Part shown: positions 24,223-33,708 of the stretch, in pieces
Layout: every line of letters begins with the position of its first letter
Numbering within the stretch: the stretch's first letter is position 1
Source of the DNA: Nautiliaceae bacterium
GTDB taxonomy: Bacteria > Campylobacterota > Campylobacteria > Campylobacterales > Nautiliaceae
Direction of reading: 5' to 3'
DNA length: 34,099 bases
NCBI GenBank assembly: GCA_027062285.1
Contig: JAMOTL010000057.1
Coordinates: 1-34,099, forward strand
Notes under the pieces: model-generated
Told to the model about the DNA's origin: nothing
What the model saw: the letters and a program-made list of their open reading frames with translations, nothing else
Database searches by the model: none
Translations under genes and position numbers: made by a program

Positions 24223-25266
24223 TTATTCGAGAATATAAGCGCTTAAAGCATCTGCCAATAAAAAATCAAAAGAATATATTTTTCCTTCTTTTTCATATAG
24301 TTTTTTTTCGTTTATTAAAATTTCAGCTCTTTCTTTTTCATTTTCATTTAAAATATTTTTTTCAAAACCCAAAATTGAACGCAGTCCTAAAAAAACTTTT
24401 TCTTTTTTTAGGTCTTGTGGGGATAATTTTTCGTAAGTGTATTTTATGGGATTTTTTATATATTTATTTACATCGGTTTGAGTGTAATATCGGTAATTTT
24501 TTTTAAATCCCACAGCTCCGGCTCCAATGCCGGTATATTCCAATCCTTCCCAATATCCTAGATTATGGAGACACTGATTGCCGAAGTTTGATATTTCATA
24601 TTGTAAGAATTTTTCTTTTATTTTATTTATAAAATTTATTTCAAGTTCTTCGTTTTCTTGTCTTTTAGTGTAATCATTTTCCCATTTTGTATTCTTTTCA
24701 ATAGTTAAAGAATATGCACTTATATGATTTATCGGTAAAGAAAAAGCGGTTTTTAAATCGTTATTCAAAAGTTCTTCGGTATCTATAGCGGTTGAATAAA
24801 TCAAATCAAGATTAATATTCTCAAATCCGGCTTCTTTTGCTGAAATTATCGCTTCTATAGCTTGTTTGGGAGAGTGATTTCTGTTTAAAAATTTTAATTT
24901 ATTTTCATTAAAGCTTTGAACCCCGAAACTGATTCTGTTTACTCCGAAGTTTTTTATCTCTTTTAGCCATTCTTTTGAAGTATTAGGGTTACATTCAATG
25001 GTAATTTCTTTTACTTTTTTTATGTAAGGGGAAAGAAGAGAAAAAAGTTTTTCGTAAAAAGTTACGGACATTGTCGAAGGAGTTCCTCCTCCTATAAACA
25101 CGGTGTAATAATCTTTGGTGTCGTTTTCAAAAAGAAACTGTTTTTTTATAGCGTCGAAATACTCTTTTTTCAAATGATTTAGATTAGTATAAGAATTAAA
25201 AGCACAATAATTACATTTACTGTCGCAAAAAGGTATATGAATATATAATAATTTTCTTTTTTTCAT
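24223..25266 (-). CDS. hemW: Radical SAM heme chaperone HemW (HemN-like)
   Basis: This 347-residue radical-SAM protein carries the cluster motif [10 protein letters not shown] (Cys14, 18, 21, CX3CX2C with the aromatic of the HemN/HemW group). The SAM-binding [10 protein letters not shown] follows, then [14 protein letters not shown] and NLDLIYS. Length and the absence of the extra N-terminal residues of true HemN point to HemW, which inserts heme into respiratory enzymes rather than oxidising coproporphyrinogen. I place the start at 25266 ([13 protein letters not shown]); a longer frame to 25395 would run across the nudH promoter and start. The adjacent divergent nudH is the arrangement I recall from Campylobacter. 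Confidence 0.88.
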   Translation of the reverse strand: MKKRKLLYIHIPFCDSKCNYCAFNSYTNLNHLKKEYFDAIKKQFLFENDTKDYYTVFIGGGTPSTMSVTFYEKLFSLLSPYIKKVKEITIECNPNTSKEWLKEIKNFGVNRISFGVQSFNENKLKFLNRNHSPKQAIEAIISAKEAGFENINLDLIYSTAIDTEELLNNDLKTAFSLPINHISAYSLTIEKNTKWENDYTKRQENEELEINFINKIKEKFLQYEISNFGNQCLHNLGYWEGLEYTGIGAGAVGFKKNYRYYTQTDVNKYIKNPIKYTYEKLSPQDLKKEKVFLGLRSILGFEKNILNENEKERAEILINEKKLYEKEGKIYSFDFLLADALSAYILE

Positions 25267-25287
25267 TTTCAAATTTCCATTTTTAGA

Positions 25288-25293
25288 TATAAT
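25288..25293 (+). promoter_or_regulatory. -10 box of the nudH-lysC-hobA-holB-folP operon
   Basis: TATAAT lies 20 nt before the GTG start of nudH, within the 46-nt gap to divergent hemW, in a sequence nearly identical to the one at 19491-19517. No -35 is recognisable. Confidence 0.6.
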
Positions 25294-25312
25294 TTTACAA
25301 AAAAAAGGTGAA

Positions 25313-25774
25313 GTGTTGAAAAAATATAGACCAAATGTTGCGGCGATAATACTTTCACCTAAATATCCCGAAAAGGTTGAAATATTAATTGCCAAAAGAA
25401 CAGATATTGATGCTTGGCAGTTTCCTCAAGGGGGTATTGATGAGGGAGAGAGCCCAAGAGAAGCTCTTTTAAGAGAATTAAAAGAAGAAATAGGTACAGA
25501 TGAGGTAGAAATTATTTCAGAAATGCCGGAGTGGTTGAAATATGATTTTCCCAAAAAAATTGCCGAAAAAATGTATCCTTTCGACGGTCAGACACAAAAA
25601 TATTTTTTAGTCAGATTAAAACCGTCGGCAAAGATAAATTTAAATACGGAGGTTCCGGAATTTAAAGAGTATAAATTTGTAAGTCTTAATGATGTATTCA
25701 AATATGTAAAATCATTTAAAAGACCTGTATATAAAACGGTAATAGATTATTTTAAAAAGCAAGGGTATCTATAA
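25313..25774 (+). CDS. nudH: RNA pyrophosphohydrolase (Nudix), RppH/NudH type
   Basis: This 153-residue Nudix enzyme has a perfect box: GGIDEGE, seven residues, then RELKEEIG. The N-terminal [10 protein letters not shown] and WQFPQGG and the C-terminal [14 protein letters not shown] agree with the RppH/NudH (InvA) branch, which hydrolyses dinucleoside polyphosphates and removes pyrophosphate from mRNA 5' ends. GTG 25313 or the next codon TTG 25316 could initiate; AAGGTG is upstream. Ten bases separate it from lysC. The order nudH-lysC-hobA-holB-folP is the one I recall in Helicobacter pylori. Confidence 0.92.
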   Translation: MLKKYRPNVAAIILSPKYPEKVEILIAKRTDIDAWQFPQGGIDEGESPREALLRELKEEIGTDEVEIISEMPEWLKYDFPKKIAEKMYPFDGQTQKYFLVRLKPSAKINLNTEVPEFKEYKFVSLNDVFKYVKSFKRPVYKTVIDYFKKQGYL

Positions 25775-25783
25775 AGGAGATAA

Positions 25784-26992
25784 ATGTTAGTAGTTCAAAA
25801 ATTTGGTGGAACAAGTGTAGGAGATTTGGATAGGATACAGAATGTCGCCAATATCGTAAAAAAATATAAAGAAAGAGGCGATGACGTAGTTGTTGTTGTT
25901 TCCGCTATGGCTGGAGAGACGAATAAACTTTTAGAATATGCAAATCATTTCAGTAAGACTCCTCCGCAAAGAGAAGTGGATTTATTAGTTAGTAGCGGAG
26001 AGAGAGTTACAAGCGCACTTTTAAGTATTGCCCTTCAAGCGATGGGAATAGACGCAATTGCTCTAACAGGTAGACAAGCGGGAATAAAAACCACAAGCGA
26101 CCATACTAAAGCCAGAATTATGGATATAGAACCTGAAAAGATGCAAAAACATTTAAAAGAAGGTAAAGTTGTAATAGTCGCGGGCTTTCAGGGAATCAAT
26201 GAAAATGGAGATGTTACCACGCTAGGACGTGGCGGGAGTGATTTGACGGCAGTAGCTATTGCCGGTGCCCTTAATGCCGATAAATGTGAAATTTATACAG
26301 ATGTCGACGGAATTTATACTACTGATCCGAGAATTGAACCGAAAGCCAAAAAAATCGACGTAATAAGTTATGACGAAATGTTGGAGCTGGCAAGTCTCGG
26401 TGCAAAAGTTATGCAAAGCCGCTCGGTCGAGCTTGCAAAAAAATTAAATGTCGATATCGAAGTAAAATCATCTTTTAAACCGGAAGTAAAAGGAACATTA
26501 ATAACAAAGGAGACGCCAGATATGGAAAAAGTATTGGTAAGCGGTATTGCCCTTGATAAAAATCAGGCAAGAGTGAGTATTTTCGGGGTGGAAGACAGAC
26601 CCGGAATCAGTGCTGAAATTTTTGGAAAATTAGCGGATAAAAATATAAATGTTGATATGATTGTACAAAATGTAGGAAAAGACAATAAAGCGAACTTAAC
26701 TTTTACCGTTCCTCAAACGGAACTTGAGCTGACTAAAGAAGTGTTAAAAGAGTATGAAAACAAATCCGAATCCATAGAATACGATGATTCCATCGCAAAA
26801 GTAAGCGTCGTGGGAGTAGGTATGAAATCTCACAGCGGAGTTGCCGCTACGGCATTTAAAACATTAGCGGATGAAAATATAAATATATTAATGATCAGTA
26901 CAAGTGAAATAAAAATATCAATGGTAATAGATGAAAAATACGGAGAGTTGGCTGTAAGAGCACTTCATAAAGCTTATGAATTGGATAAATAA
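25784..26992 (+). CDS. lysC: Aspartate kinase
   Basis: This 402-residue enzyme catalyses the first step of the aspartate amino-acid and diaminopimelate pathway. The kinase core starts [14 protein letters not shown] and includes [31 protein letters not shown] and [14 protein letters not shown]. Two ACT domains follow from about residue 265 ([18 protein letters not shown], and [17 protein letters not shown]), so feedback control by lysine and/or threonine is expected. AAAGGAGATAA precedes ATG. It overlaps hobA by one base. Confidence 0.95.
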   Translation: MLVVQKFGGTSVGDLDRIQNVANIVKKYKERGDDVVVVVSAMAGETNKLLEYANHFSKTPPQREVDLLVSSGERVTSALLSIALQAMGIDAIALTGRQAGIKTTSDHTKARIMDIEPEKMQKHLKEGKVVIVAGFQGINENGDVTTLGRGGSDLTAVAIAGALNADKCEIYTDVDGIYTTDPRIEPKAKKIDVISYDEMLELASLGAKVMQSRSVELAKKLNVDIEVKSSFKPEVKGTLITKETPDMEKVLVSGIALDKNQARVSIFGVEDRPGISAEIFGKLADKNINVDMIVQNVGKDNKANLTFTVPQTELELTKEVLKEYENKSESIEYDDSIAKVSVVGVGMKSHSGVAATAFKTLADENINILMISTSEIKISMVIDEKYGELAVRALHKAYELDK

Positions 26993-27525
26993 TGGATTTG
27001 AATCGTTTTATAATTGATTTAATCCGTAAAAAAAATATAAAATGGATGGAAGAAAGAAGACTTGATTTTGTTCCTCTTCTATCCGATTTTTTATCGCAAA
27101 TAATAGAAGGAAAAAGTGTTTTGATTGTTACCGATGACGAAAGAGAATGGTATGGGGATTATCTTATTCAAAAAATTAATAATTTTAATGAATTCAAACC
27201 TTCTTTTATTCCTTTATACAATCTTTTTAAAATTGTTCCGCAAATGAAATCGGCCAGACATCCCGAACAGTTTGATATGATAGAGGATATGTTGAATATT
27301 TCATTTAATGACGAATATATTTTTTGGTATATCGGAAAAGAGACAAATCTTTTAAAATTTGTAAGAAGGAAACCCGAATCGTTTTTTTGGATAATGGATA
27401 CAGATCTTTCAAAAAATTTTTATTTAAAATCCATCGATGTGAATTTGGATAGGAAACTGCTTGATTTGGCCGATATGTTGAATGAATCTTTAAAAGCAGC
27501 TATTTTTGGAGAAATAGAAATTTGA
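26992..27525 (+). CDS. hobA: HobA, DnaA-binding replication initiation factor
   Basis: This 177-residue protein matches my recollection of Helicobacter HobA in position (between lysC and holB), in length, and in segments such as IFWYIGKETNLLKFVRRKPE with SFFWIMD and the C-terminal LLDLADMLNESLKAAIFGE. HobA forms tetramers that organise DnaA at the origin and is the epsilonproteobacterial counterpart of DiaA. It shows no sugar-isomerase active site. The identification leans partly on gene order because sequence conservation is modest. Confidence 0.8.
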   Translation: MDLNRFIIDLIRKKNIKWMEERRLDFVPLLSDFLSQIIEGKSVLIVTDDEREWYGDYLIQKINNFNEFKPSFIPLYNLFKIVPQMKSARHPEQFDMIEDMLNISFNDEYIFWYIGKETNLLKFVRRKPESFFWIMDTDLSKNFYLKSIDVNLDRKLLDLADMLNESLKAAIFGEIEI

Positions 27526-28067
27526 ATAAAGTAATAATTACGAATGATTATGAAAAAGCTTTGAAAGATATTAAATATGATGTTTCTTTTATTAGAGACG
27601 AATTGAAAATCGAAGATGTGAATGAAATAAAAAAAGAGGCTTATATTGCTGAAAAACACAAAAAAATTATTTTGATAGCAGCTAAAAAATATAATATTTA
27701 TGCCCAAAACGCTCTTTTAAAAATTTTGGAAGAGTCTCCCAAAAATATAGAATTCGTGCTTCTGAGCGAATCGAAATATAATCTATTGGATACTGTTTTG
27801 TCTCGACTTGTACTTGAAAAAATTTTTTATAAAGAAGAAGAAAAAAAATATAATATAAATAATATAACCAATTCATTAATATTCGATTTATTAAAAGAAG
27901 ATCTTGAAATTAAAGAAATAAAGGAAATTTTGAAAGAACTTTTGCCAAAAGCTTCTTCAGAAGAGCAGTTGAAAATTATAAATGACGCTTTGATGATGCT
28001 TGAGCTAAATATCGATCCGAAAGCTGTGTTATCAATGGTGATGCTCGGGTTTAAGGAGAGAAAATGA
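27522..28067 (+). CDS. holB: DNA polymerase III delta' subunit (short form)
   Basis: At 181 residues this is much shorter than E. coli delta' (334). The recognisable core is the clamp-loader segment KKIILIAAKKYNIYAQNALL with KILEESPKNIEFVLLSE and DTVLSRLV, which carries the sensor-1-like SRL region. No Walker A motif is visible, which is acceptable because delta' does not bind ATP. The TTG start overlaps the hobA stop (TTGA), and the stop overlaps folP (ATGA). Short HolB proteins at this locus are a feature of Campylobacterota. Its neighbour hobA also serves replication. Confidence 0.82.
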   Translation: MNKVIITNDYEKALKDIKYDVSFIRDELKIEDVNEIKKEAYIAEKHKKIILIAAKKYNIYAQNALLKILEESPKNIEFVLLSESKYNLLDTVLSRLVLEKIFYKEEEKKYNINNITNSLIFDLLKEDLEIKEIKEILKELLPKASSEEQLKIINDALMMLELNIDPKAVLSMVMLGFKERK

Positions 28068-29224
28068 GAGTTTATAAATTAAACTATGATATAGATTTGG
28101 CAAAACTTATGCAAAAATTAGGTGTCGATAAGCCTGGAATCGATATTATGAAAAAAAAGAAATGTGAGTTTATTTTTTATATAAAAGACATGAACTGCGG
28201 GGCTGCAAATATTTTAAAACAAGATGCTTTAAGTATCGGAGCGGAACTTGCCGTACCAAGAGGAGTACCAAACTGTAATAATAAAAATTTTGATGCGCTT
28301 CTTTTATGTAATAAAAAACAGCTTGAAATTTTAAGCAAAAAAGAACTGGCACAGCCTTTTAAGTTAAAATCTCTTGCCAAACAATTGAAAGAATTTGTGG
28401 AATTACCAAAATATCCCGTAAAAATTATGGGTGTAATAAATGCTAATGATGATTCTTTTTTTGAAGGGAGTAGATTTCAGGGAAAAGAAGCTGTAAAACA
28501 AATTGAGAATATGATTAATGACGGAGCTGAAATAATAGATATAGGAGGAATATCTAGCCGTCCGGGAAGCGAATATCCGGGTATTGAAGAAGAGCTTAGA
28601 CGGGTAAAACCGATTATTGATGAAATTTATGTGAACAGACTCTATGAAAGAGCAGTTTTTAGTATTGATACTTTTGTACCTGAAGTTTTAGAATATGCAT
28701 TAAATAGAGGTTTTAAAATAGCAAATGATATAACCGGGCTTGAGAATGATGAATATGCTAAAATTGTCGCAAAGTATAATGCTACCGTAGTAATCATGCA
28801 CAAAAAAGGTGATCCGAAAAACATGCAGCAAAATCCTTTTTATGAAAATGTAATTTTGGAAGTTGATGATTTTTTTAATGAACGAATTCAAAAAGCAAAG
28901 AATTTCGGGATTAAAGACATAATTCTCGATGTTGGGATAGGTTTTGGTAAAAGACTTCAGGATAATTTGGCTTTGATAAAACATATGGAGCATTTTTTAC
29001 ATTTCGGTTATGAGTTGTTAATAGGTGCCAGCAGAAAAAGTATGATAGATATTATTATGAAAAAAGAAGGTATTTCTACGACTCCGGCCCAAAGGCTTCC
29101 GGGGACGCTGATTTTACATACTGAAGCCGTTAGAAACGGAGCAAGTATTGTCAGATGTCATGATGTAAAAGAGCATTTTCAGGCATTGAAAGTATTTGAA
29201 TCATTGAGAGAATTTGATGTATAG
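28064..29224 (+). CDS. folP: Dihydropteroate synthase with N-terminal extension
   Basis: This 386-residue protein joins p-aminobenzoate to the pterin pyrophosphate in folate synthesis. The catalytic barrel begins near residue 120 with IMGVINANDDSFFEGSRF. IIDIGGISSRPGSEYPG is the sulfonamide-site loop. FSIDTF, NDITGL, VIMHKKGDPKNMQ, ILDVGIGFGK, IGASRKSMI and the C-terminal VRCHDVKEHFQAL follow. The first 115 residues are an extra domain with Cys residues (for example MNCGAANIL and PNCNNKNF) that E. coli FolP lacks; long FolP proteins are usual in Campylobacterota. Translation is coupled to holB by ATGA. Confidence 0.93.
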   Translation: MRVYKLNYDIDLAKLMQKLGVDKPGIDIMKKKKCEFIFYIKDMNCGAANILKQDALSIGAELAVPRGVPNCNNKNFDALLLCNKKQLEILSKKELAQPFKLKSLAKQLKEFVELPKYPVKIMGVINANDDSFFEGSRFQGKEAVKQIENMINDGAEIIDIGGISSRPGSEYPGIEEELRRVKPIIDEIYVNRLYERAVFSIDTFVPEVLEYALNRGFKIANDITGLENDEYAKIVAKYNATVVIMHKKGDPKNMQQNPFYENVILEVDDFFNERIQKAKNFGIKDIILDVGIGFGKRLQDNLALIKHMEHFLHFGYELLIGASRKSMIDIIMKKEGISTTPAQRLPGTLILHTEAVRNGASIVRCHDVKEHFQALKVFESLREFDV

Positions 29225-29846
29225 AAGACAAATAGAAGTAATAGGTAAAGAAAATCAAGAAACACTAAAAGAAAAAAGCATTTTAATCGTCGGGTGCGGA
29301 GGGCTTGGAAATATTATTGCTACCACTCTTAGCTGTATAGGGCTTAAAAAAATTTATCTTATTGATTTTGATAAAATCGAAAAACATAATATCCATAGAC
29401 AATTTCAGTTTTCACTGGAAAATATTGGTGAAAGTAAAGCAAAAAGACTTTGTGAAAACATAAAAAGATGTCCTGATACGGAAATAATTGCTATTGAGGG
29501 ATATTTTGATGAAAATATTAAATTGGATATCGATTTGATTTTAGATGCTACGGATAATTTTGAAGTAAGAAAAAAAATCGATAAATTCGCTAAATCTAAT
29601 TCAATTCCGTGGATTTATGCGAGCGTAGAAGAATACAGAGGTCAAGTGGGAGTTTTTAAAACCACTCCTTTTGAAATATTTGCTACAAAAAATCATGAAG
29701 TAAAAGGACAGCTGCCTCCGATGGTAAACCTTGTAGGTTCGATTGCTTCAATGCTTGGGCTAAAAACCCTTCTTAATTTGCAGGATGAGATTTTCTATTA
29801 TATCGATTTTGAAAATGATTTGGAGATAAAAAAGTTTAAGTTTTAA
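29217..29846 (+). CDS. ThiF/MoeB-like E1-type protein lacking the zinc site
   Basis: This 209-residue protein has the adenylation Rossmann fold of the ThiF/MoeB/E1 family: ILIVGCGGLGNIIATTLS, DFDKIEKHNIHRQFQF with the Asn and Arg used for ATP, and ILDATDNFEVR. It ends early, with no rhodanese domain. The two CxxC pairs that bind zinc in MoeB and ThiF are absent; the region where they belong reads FKTTPFEIFATKNHEV and then PPMVNLVGSIASMLGLKTL, a shortened crossover loop. Either it is a degenerate sulfur-carrier adenylyltransferase or a specialised form. The ATG at 29217 overlaps the folP stop by 8 bases. It is the last gene before the CRISPR array. Confidence 0.78.
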   Translation: MYRRQIEVIGKENQETLKEKSILIVGCGGLGNIIATTLSCIGLKKIYLIDFDKIEKHNIHRQFQFSLENIGESKAKRLCENIKRCPDTEIIAIEGYFDENIKLDIDLILDATDNFEVRKKIDKFAKSNSIPWIYASVEEYRGQVGVFKTTPFEIFATKNHEVKGQLPPMVNLVGSIASMLGLKTLLNLQDEIFYYIDFENDLEIKKFKF

Positions 29847-29955
29847 TCTTTAATCTTTAAGAAATATTGAGAATCCAAGTATAATCTTCTGCTTTTAAAA
29901 TATTTAATAAACCTAATCTAAATTATTAACAAGCAAATTAAATATAATTTATAAA
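29847..29955. other. AT-rich spacer between ThiF-like gene and array
   Basis: These 109 bases hold no gene and no clear hairpin. One TATAAT on the plus strand (29880-29885) could by chance look like a -10 box facing the array. This is the leader-distal (trailer) flank. Confidence 0.5.
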
Positions 29956-29985
29956 ATCTTCTAACTTCAAATGTTTCGGTTGAAT
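29956..29985 (-). repeat. Degenerate terminal CRISPR repeat
   Basis: The last 22 plus-strand bases equal the consensus; most of the first eight do not (ATCTTCTA in place of GTTTCAAT). In crRNA orientation the damaged part is the 3' handle end, so this repeat would not give a normal 5' handle. It marks the old end of the array. Confidence 0.9.
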
Positions 29986-30719
29986 AAATTAAATCATCTT
30001 CTTCAATTCCTTGAATATAAAAGTTTCAATACTTCAAATGTTTCGGTTGAATTTAATTTGCAAAAATATTTATTCAGATGCGAATTTGTTTCAATACTTC
30101 AAATGTTTCGGTTGAATGAAAACGACAGAAAGGTGATATTCGGAGTAAACAGGGTAGTTTCAATACTTCAAATGTTTCGGTTGAATCTATGAAGCAGGGT
30201 ATTATCCAGCTTATTATACGGGTTTCAATACTTCAAATGTTTCGGTTGAATTGGGTAGATTTTGAAAAGAGGGTGATTATTTATCCTAGTTTCAATACTT
30301 CAAATGTTTCGGTTGAATCTTAAATTGCCTATTGTCTCAGGCAGAGTTGTTAGTGTTTCAATACTTCAAATGTTTCGGTTGAATTAAGGTGGGCGGCAAC
30401 TGAGTTTAATGAACAAAATAGGTTTCAATACTTCAAATGTTTCGGTTGAATAAACTCCTTTTCAATATTGCTTGCACCTTTAATTGTGTTTCAATACTTC
30501 AAATGTTTCGGTTGAATTTAGAAGGTGAAGAGCTAAACTATATGCAAATAGTGTTTCAATACTTCAAATGTTTCGGTTGAATTTTTCTCCCAGTTAGTGT
30601 CTTTTGCTAAATCCGCTAACGTGTTTCAATACTTCAAATGTTTCGGTTGAATCCTGATTGATTATGTGCTTAATCCTATTTTTGAGAGCGTTTCAATACT
30701 TCAAATGTTTCGGTTGAAT

Positions 30720-30758
30720 TTTAAACACATCTTCAAAATTTTTGGGCGATTGATTTTG
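30720..30758. repeat. Duplicated spacer, copy 1 (spacer 12)
   Basis: This 39-nt spacer is identical at every base to spacer 16 (30988-31026). Its length is unusual for this array, so shared origin by copying is likely. Confidence 0.95.
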
Positions 30759-30987
30759 GTTTCAATACTTCAAATGTTTCGGTTGAATCTCTCAACCCCG
30801 ATAAAATCGATGAAATTTATTTTTGTTTCAATACTTCAAATGTTTCGGTTGAATAAGCAAGGAAAATACCGCATTACGCTATTCCTAACGGGTTTCAATA
30901 CTTCAAATGTTTCGGTTGAATACTGCTGTAACTATTGAAGAAATAGAGGCTATTAAAGTTTCAATACTTCAAATGTTTCGGTTGAAT

Positions 30988-31026
30988 TTTAAACACATCT
31001 TCAAAATTTTTGGGCGATTGATTTTG
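30988..31026. repeat. Duplicated spacer, copy 2 (spacer 16)
   Basis: It is an exact 39-nt copy of spacer 12, separated from it by three unrelated spacers. Confidence 0.95.
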
Positions 31027-32452
31027 GTTTCAATACTTCAAATGTTTCGGTTGAATATGTTAATCATCTTTCGCCTCCTGTTTTATTTTTTAGTTTCAAT
31101 ACTTCAAATGTTTCGGTTGAATTTTGCATTTTCCCCAAAGCTCCACCCGCATAACCCGAGTTTCAATACTTCAAATGTTTCGGTTGAATCCACTTATCTT
31201 TATAATCAAAACAAGGAGCAAAAAAAGTTTCAATACTTCAAATGTTTCGGTTGAATTTTGTGTTTTAGTTAGATTCTTATTTGTTAAAATCCTTGTTTCA
31301 ATACTTCAAATGTTTCGGTTGAATGAAGCACTTGAAGATGTTATAGACGAGCTTATGAGCGTTTCAATACTTCAAATGTTTCGGTTGAATCGTTGTTTCT
31401 TGCCTCTATATTTATTATCCTGCTGTGGTTTCAATACTTCAAATGTTTCGGTTGAATGAAAAATGAATTTTTTAGCCCCGTTGATTTTGATTGTTGTTTC
31501 AATACTTCAAATGTTTCGGTTGAATCTTTATTTAGAAATAAAACCTAACGGCAAAAAAACCGTTTCAATACTTCAAATGTTTCGGTTGAATGTAAAAGTA
31601 GACAAAAAAGGGAGGGAAACTTATGTCGTTTCAATACTTCAAATGTTTCGGTTGAATTACACAGGCAATCACGAACTAAACAGGCACCAAAAAGTTTCAA
31701 TACTTCAAATGTTTCGGTTGAATGTTGTTGTCCGTTTTTTCTTTTTTATTATCGTCATCTTTTCGTTTCAATACTTCAAATGTTTCGGTTGAATGGGTAG
31801 TGACTTATTATGGAATAAGAGGCAAAATAAAGTTTCAATACTTCAAATGTTTCGGTTGAATACGGGCATTTGGAGAAATTATTGTATGGAACTTAATGTT
31901 TCAATACTTCATATGTTTCGGTTGAATGAGAGTTTAGCAAGACTACAAGTAAATATTTATATATCGTTTCAATACTTCATATGTTTCGGTTGAATTTCTC
32001 AAATTTTTCTAAAACTCTAACCTGTTCGTCGTTTCAATACTTCATATGTTTCGGTTGAATCAAAGCTACCAGACTATTATTGGGGCTTATAACAGTTTCA
32101 ATACTTCATATGTTTCGGTTGAATTTATAATTCAAACTTATAAACGGGTAGCTTTTAGGTTGTTTCAATACTTCATATGTTTCGGTTGAATTTAACAGCA
32201 ACGAAGTCACCGACATATTTAGAGAGTTTCAATACTTCATATGTTTCGGTTGAATCTTGAAAGTGACGGGGTAAAATTTGATGATGATTTAGTTTCAATA
32301 CTTCATATGTTTCGGTTGAATACATATTCGAGAGTGTAGCAGAGGTTAAAAGATATGGTTTCAATACTTCATATGTTTCGGTTGAATTTAAAGATGAGTT
32401 ATCAAATTCTTGTTTATAAAGAGTTTCAATACTTCATATGTTTCGGTTGAAT

Positions 32453-32488
32453 CGCCTACGAGATGATTAAAAGCAAAGCCTTAATTAA
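32453..32488. repeat. Spacer 38, homologous to spacer 57
   Basis: The last 35 bases match the last 35 of spacer 57 (33711-33745) at 31 positions. Read as codons, the plus strand gives AYEMIKSKALI. Confidence 0.9.
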
Positions 32489-33708
32489 GTTTCAATACTT
32501 CATATGTTTCGGTTGAATCCCTAAAAAACCTATCACAAAAACCCCTATGGTAGTTTCAATACTTCATATGTTTCGGTTGAATAATAGTGAGAGTGAATGG
32601 CACGATGAGGCGGTAAAGCGTTTCAATACTTCATATGTTTCGGTTGAATAATTGAAGACAATGATTTTAAACACGTACTATTTAGTTTCAATACTTCATA
32701 TGTTTCGGTTGAATCAGCGCAAGACCTGACCTGATTAAAGAATGGAAAGGTTTCAATACTTCATATGTTTCGGTTGAATTTGATTTTTTTCTAAATGTAA
32801 ACGGGGAAAGAAAGCGTTTCAATACTTCATATGTTTCGGTTGAATGAAAATCAAGTGTTTAGATTTAAGCGAGGGCAAAAATGGTTTCAATACTTCATAT
32901 GTTTCGGTTGAATTTCAATGGAAAATTCTTATTTTTCCGAAGAGGAAAGTTTCAATACTTCATATGTTTCGGTTGAATTCTACATTGTCCTCAGTATCTC
33001 TTATAACGATAAGGTTTCAATACTTCATATGTTTCGGTTGAATACACATACAGTAATTACAAGTACAACGACAAATAAGTTTCAATACTTCATATGTTTC
33101 GGTTGAATAGGAAATATGTGCGAAATAACGGCAATAGCTGAAATGAGTTTCAATACTTCATATGTTTCGGTTGAATTTCCATCGTTTGCGTCAGTTGTAA
33201 GCACTCTATTTATAGTTTCAATACTTCATATGTTTCGGTTGAATGACAAATACAAAAATATTGAAGTTCCAGAAAATGTGTTTCAATACTTCATATGTTT
33301 CGGTTGAATCTGCAAAAGATTAGAGACAACTACGACTTAGAATTGTTTCAATACTTCATATGTTTCGGTTGAATTTTAACAGATACACTTATTAAAATTT
33401 TAGATAATAGTTTCAATACTTCATATGTTTCGGTTGAATCTTGGGAAAATAGAAATAGAAATTATTTACTACACTGAAAAAGTTTCAATACTTCATATGT
33501 TTCGGTTGAATGAAGACATAGCAGGAAAAGCAATAAGACTACTATTTGTTTCAATACTTCATATGTTTCGGTTGAATGGGATTTTTAATGTGTTTTAGAA
33601 AGGATTAAAAAGTTTCAATACTTCATATGTTTCGGTTGAATTTTTTCGCCCCCTTTTTTAATTTTTTACATAATAAGCGTTTCAATACTTCATATGTTTC
33701 GGTTGAAT

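Noticed and set aside
25267-25395. 43-residue N-terminal extension of hemW
   Set aside because: It would overlap the nudH promoter and coding start, and the extra residues have no counterpart in HemW. The family N-terminus begins at 25266.
29880-29885. Plus-strand TATAAT that could drive antisense transcription of the array
   Set aside because: It is an isolated hexamer in an AT-rich region with no -35 and no gene downstream. Chance occurrence is likely.
29971-33307. Open frames encoding repeated VSILQMFRLN, FNTSNVSVE and FQYFKCFG peptides
   Set aside because: They are the 30-nt CRISPR repeat read in three frames, broken by spacers. They have no ribosome-binding sites and no protein-like composition.
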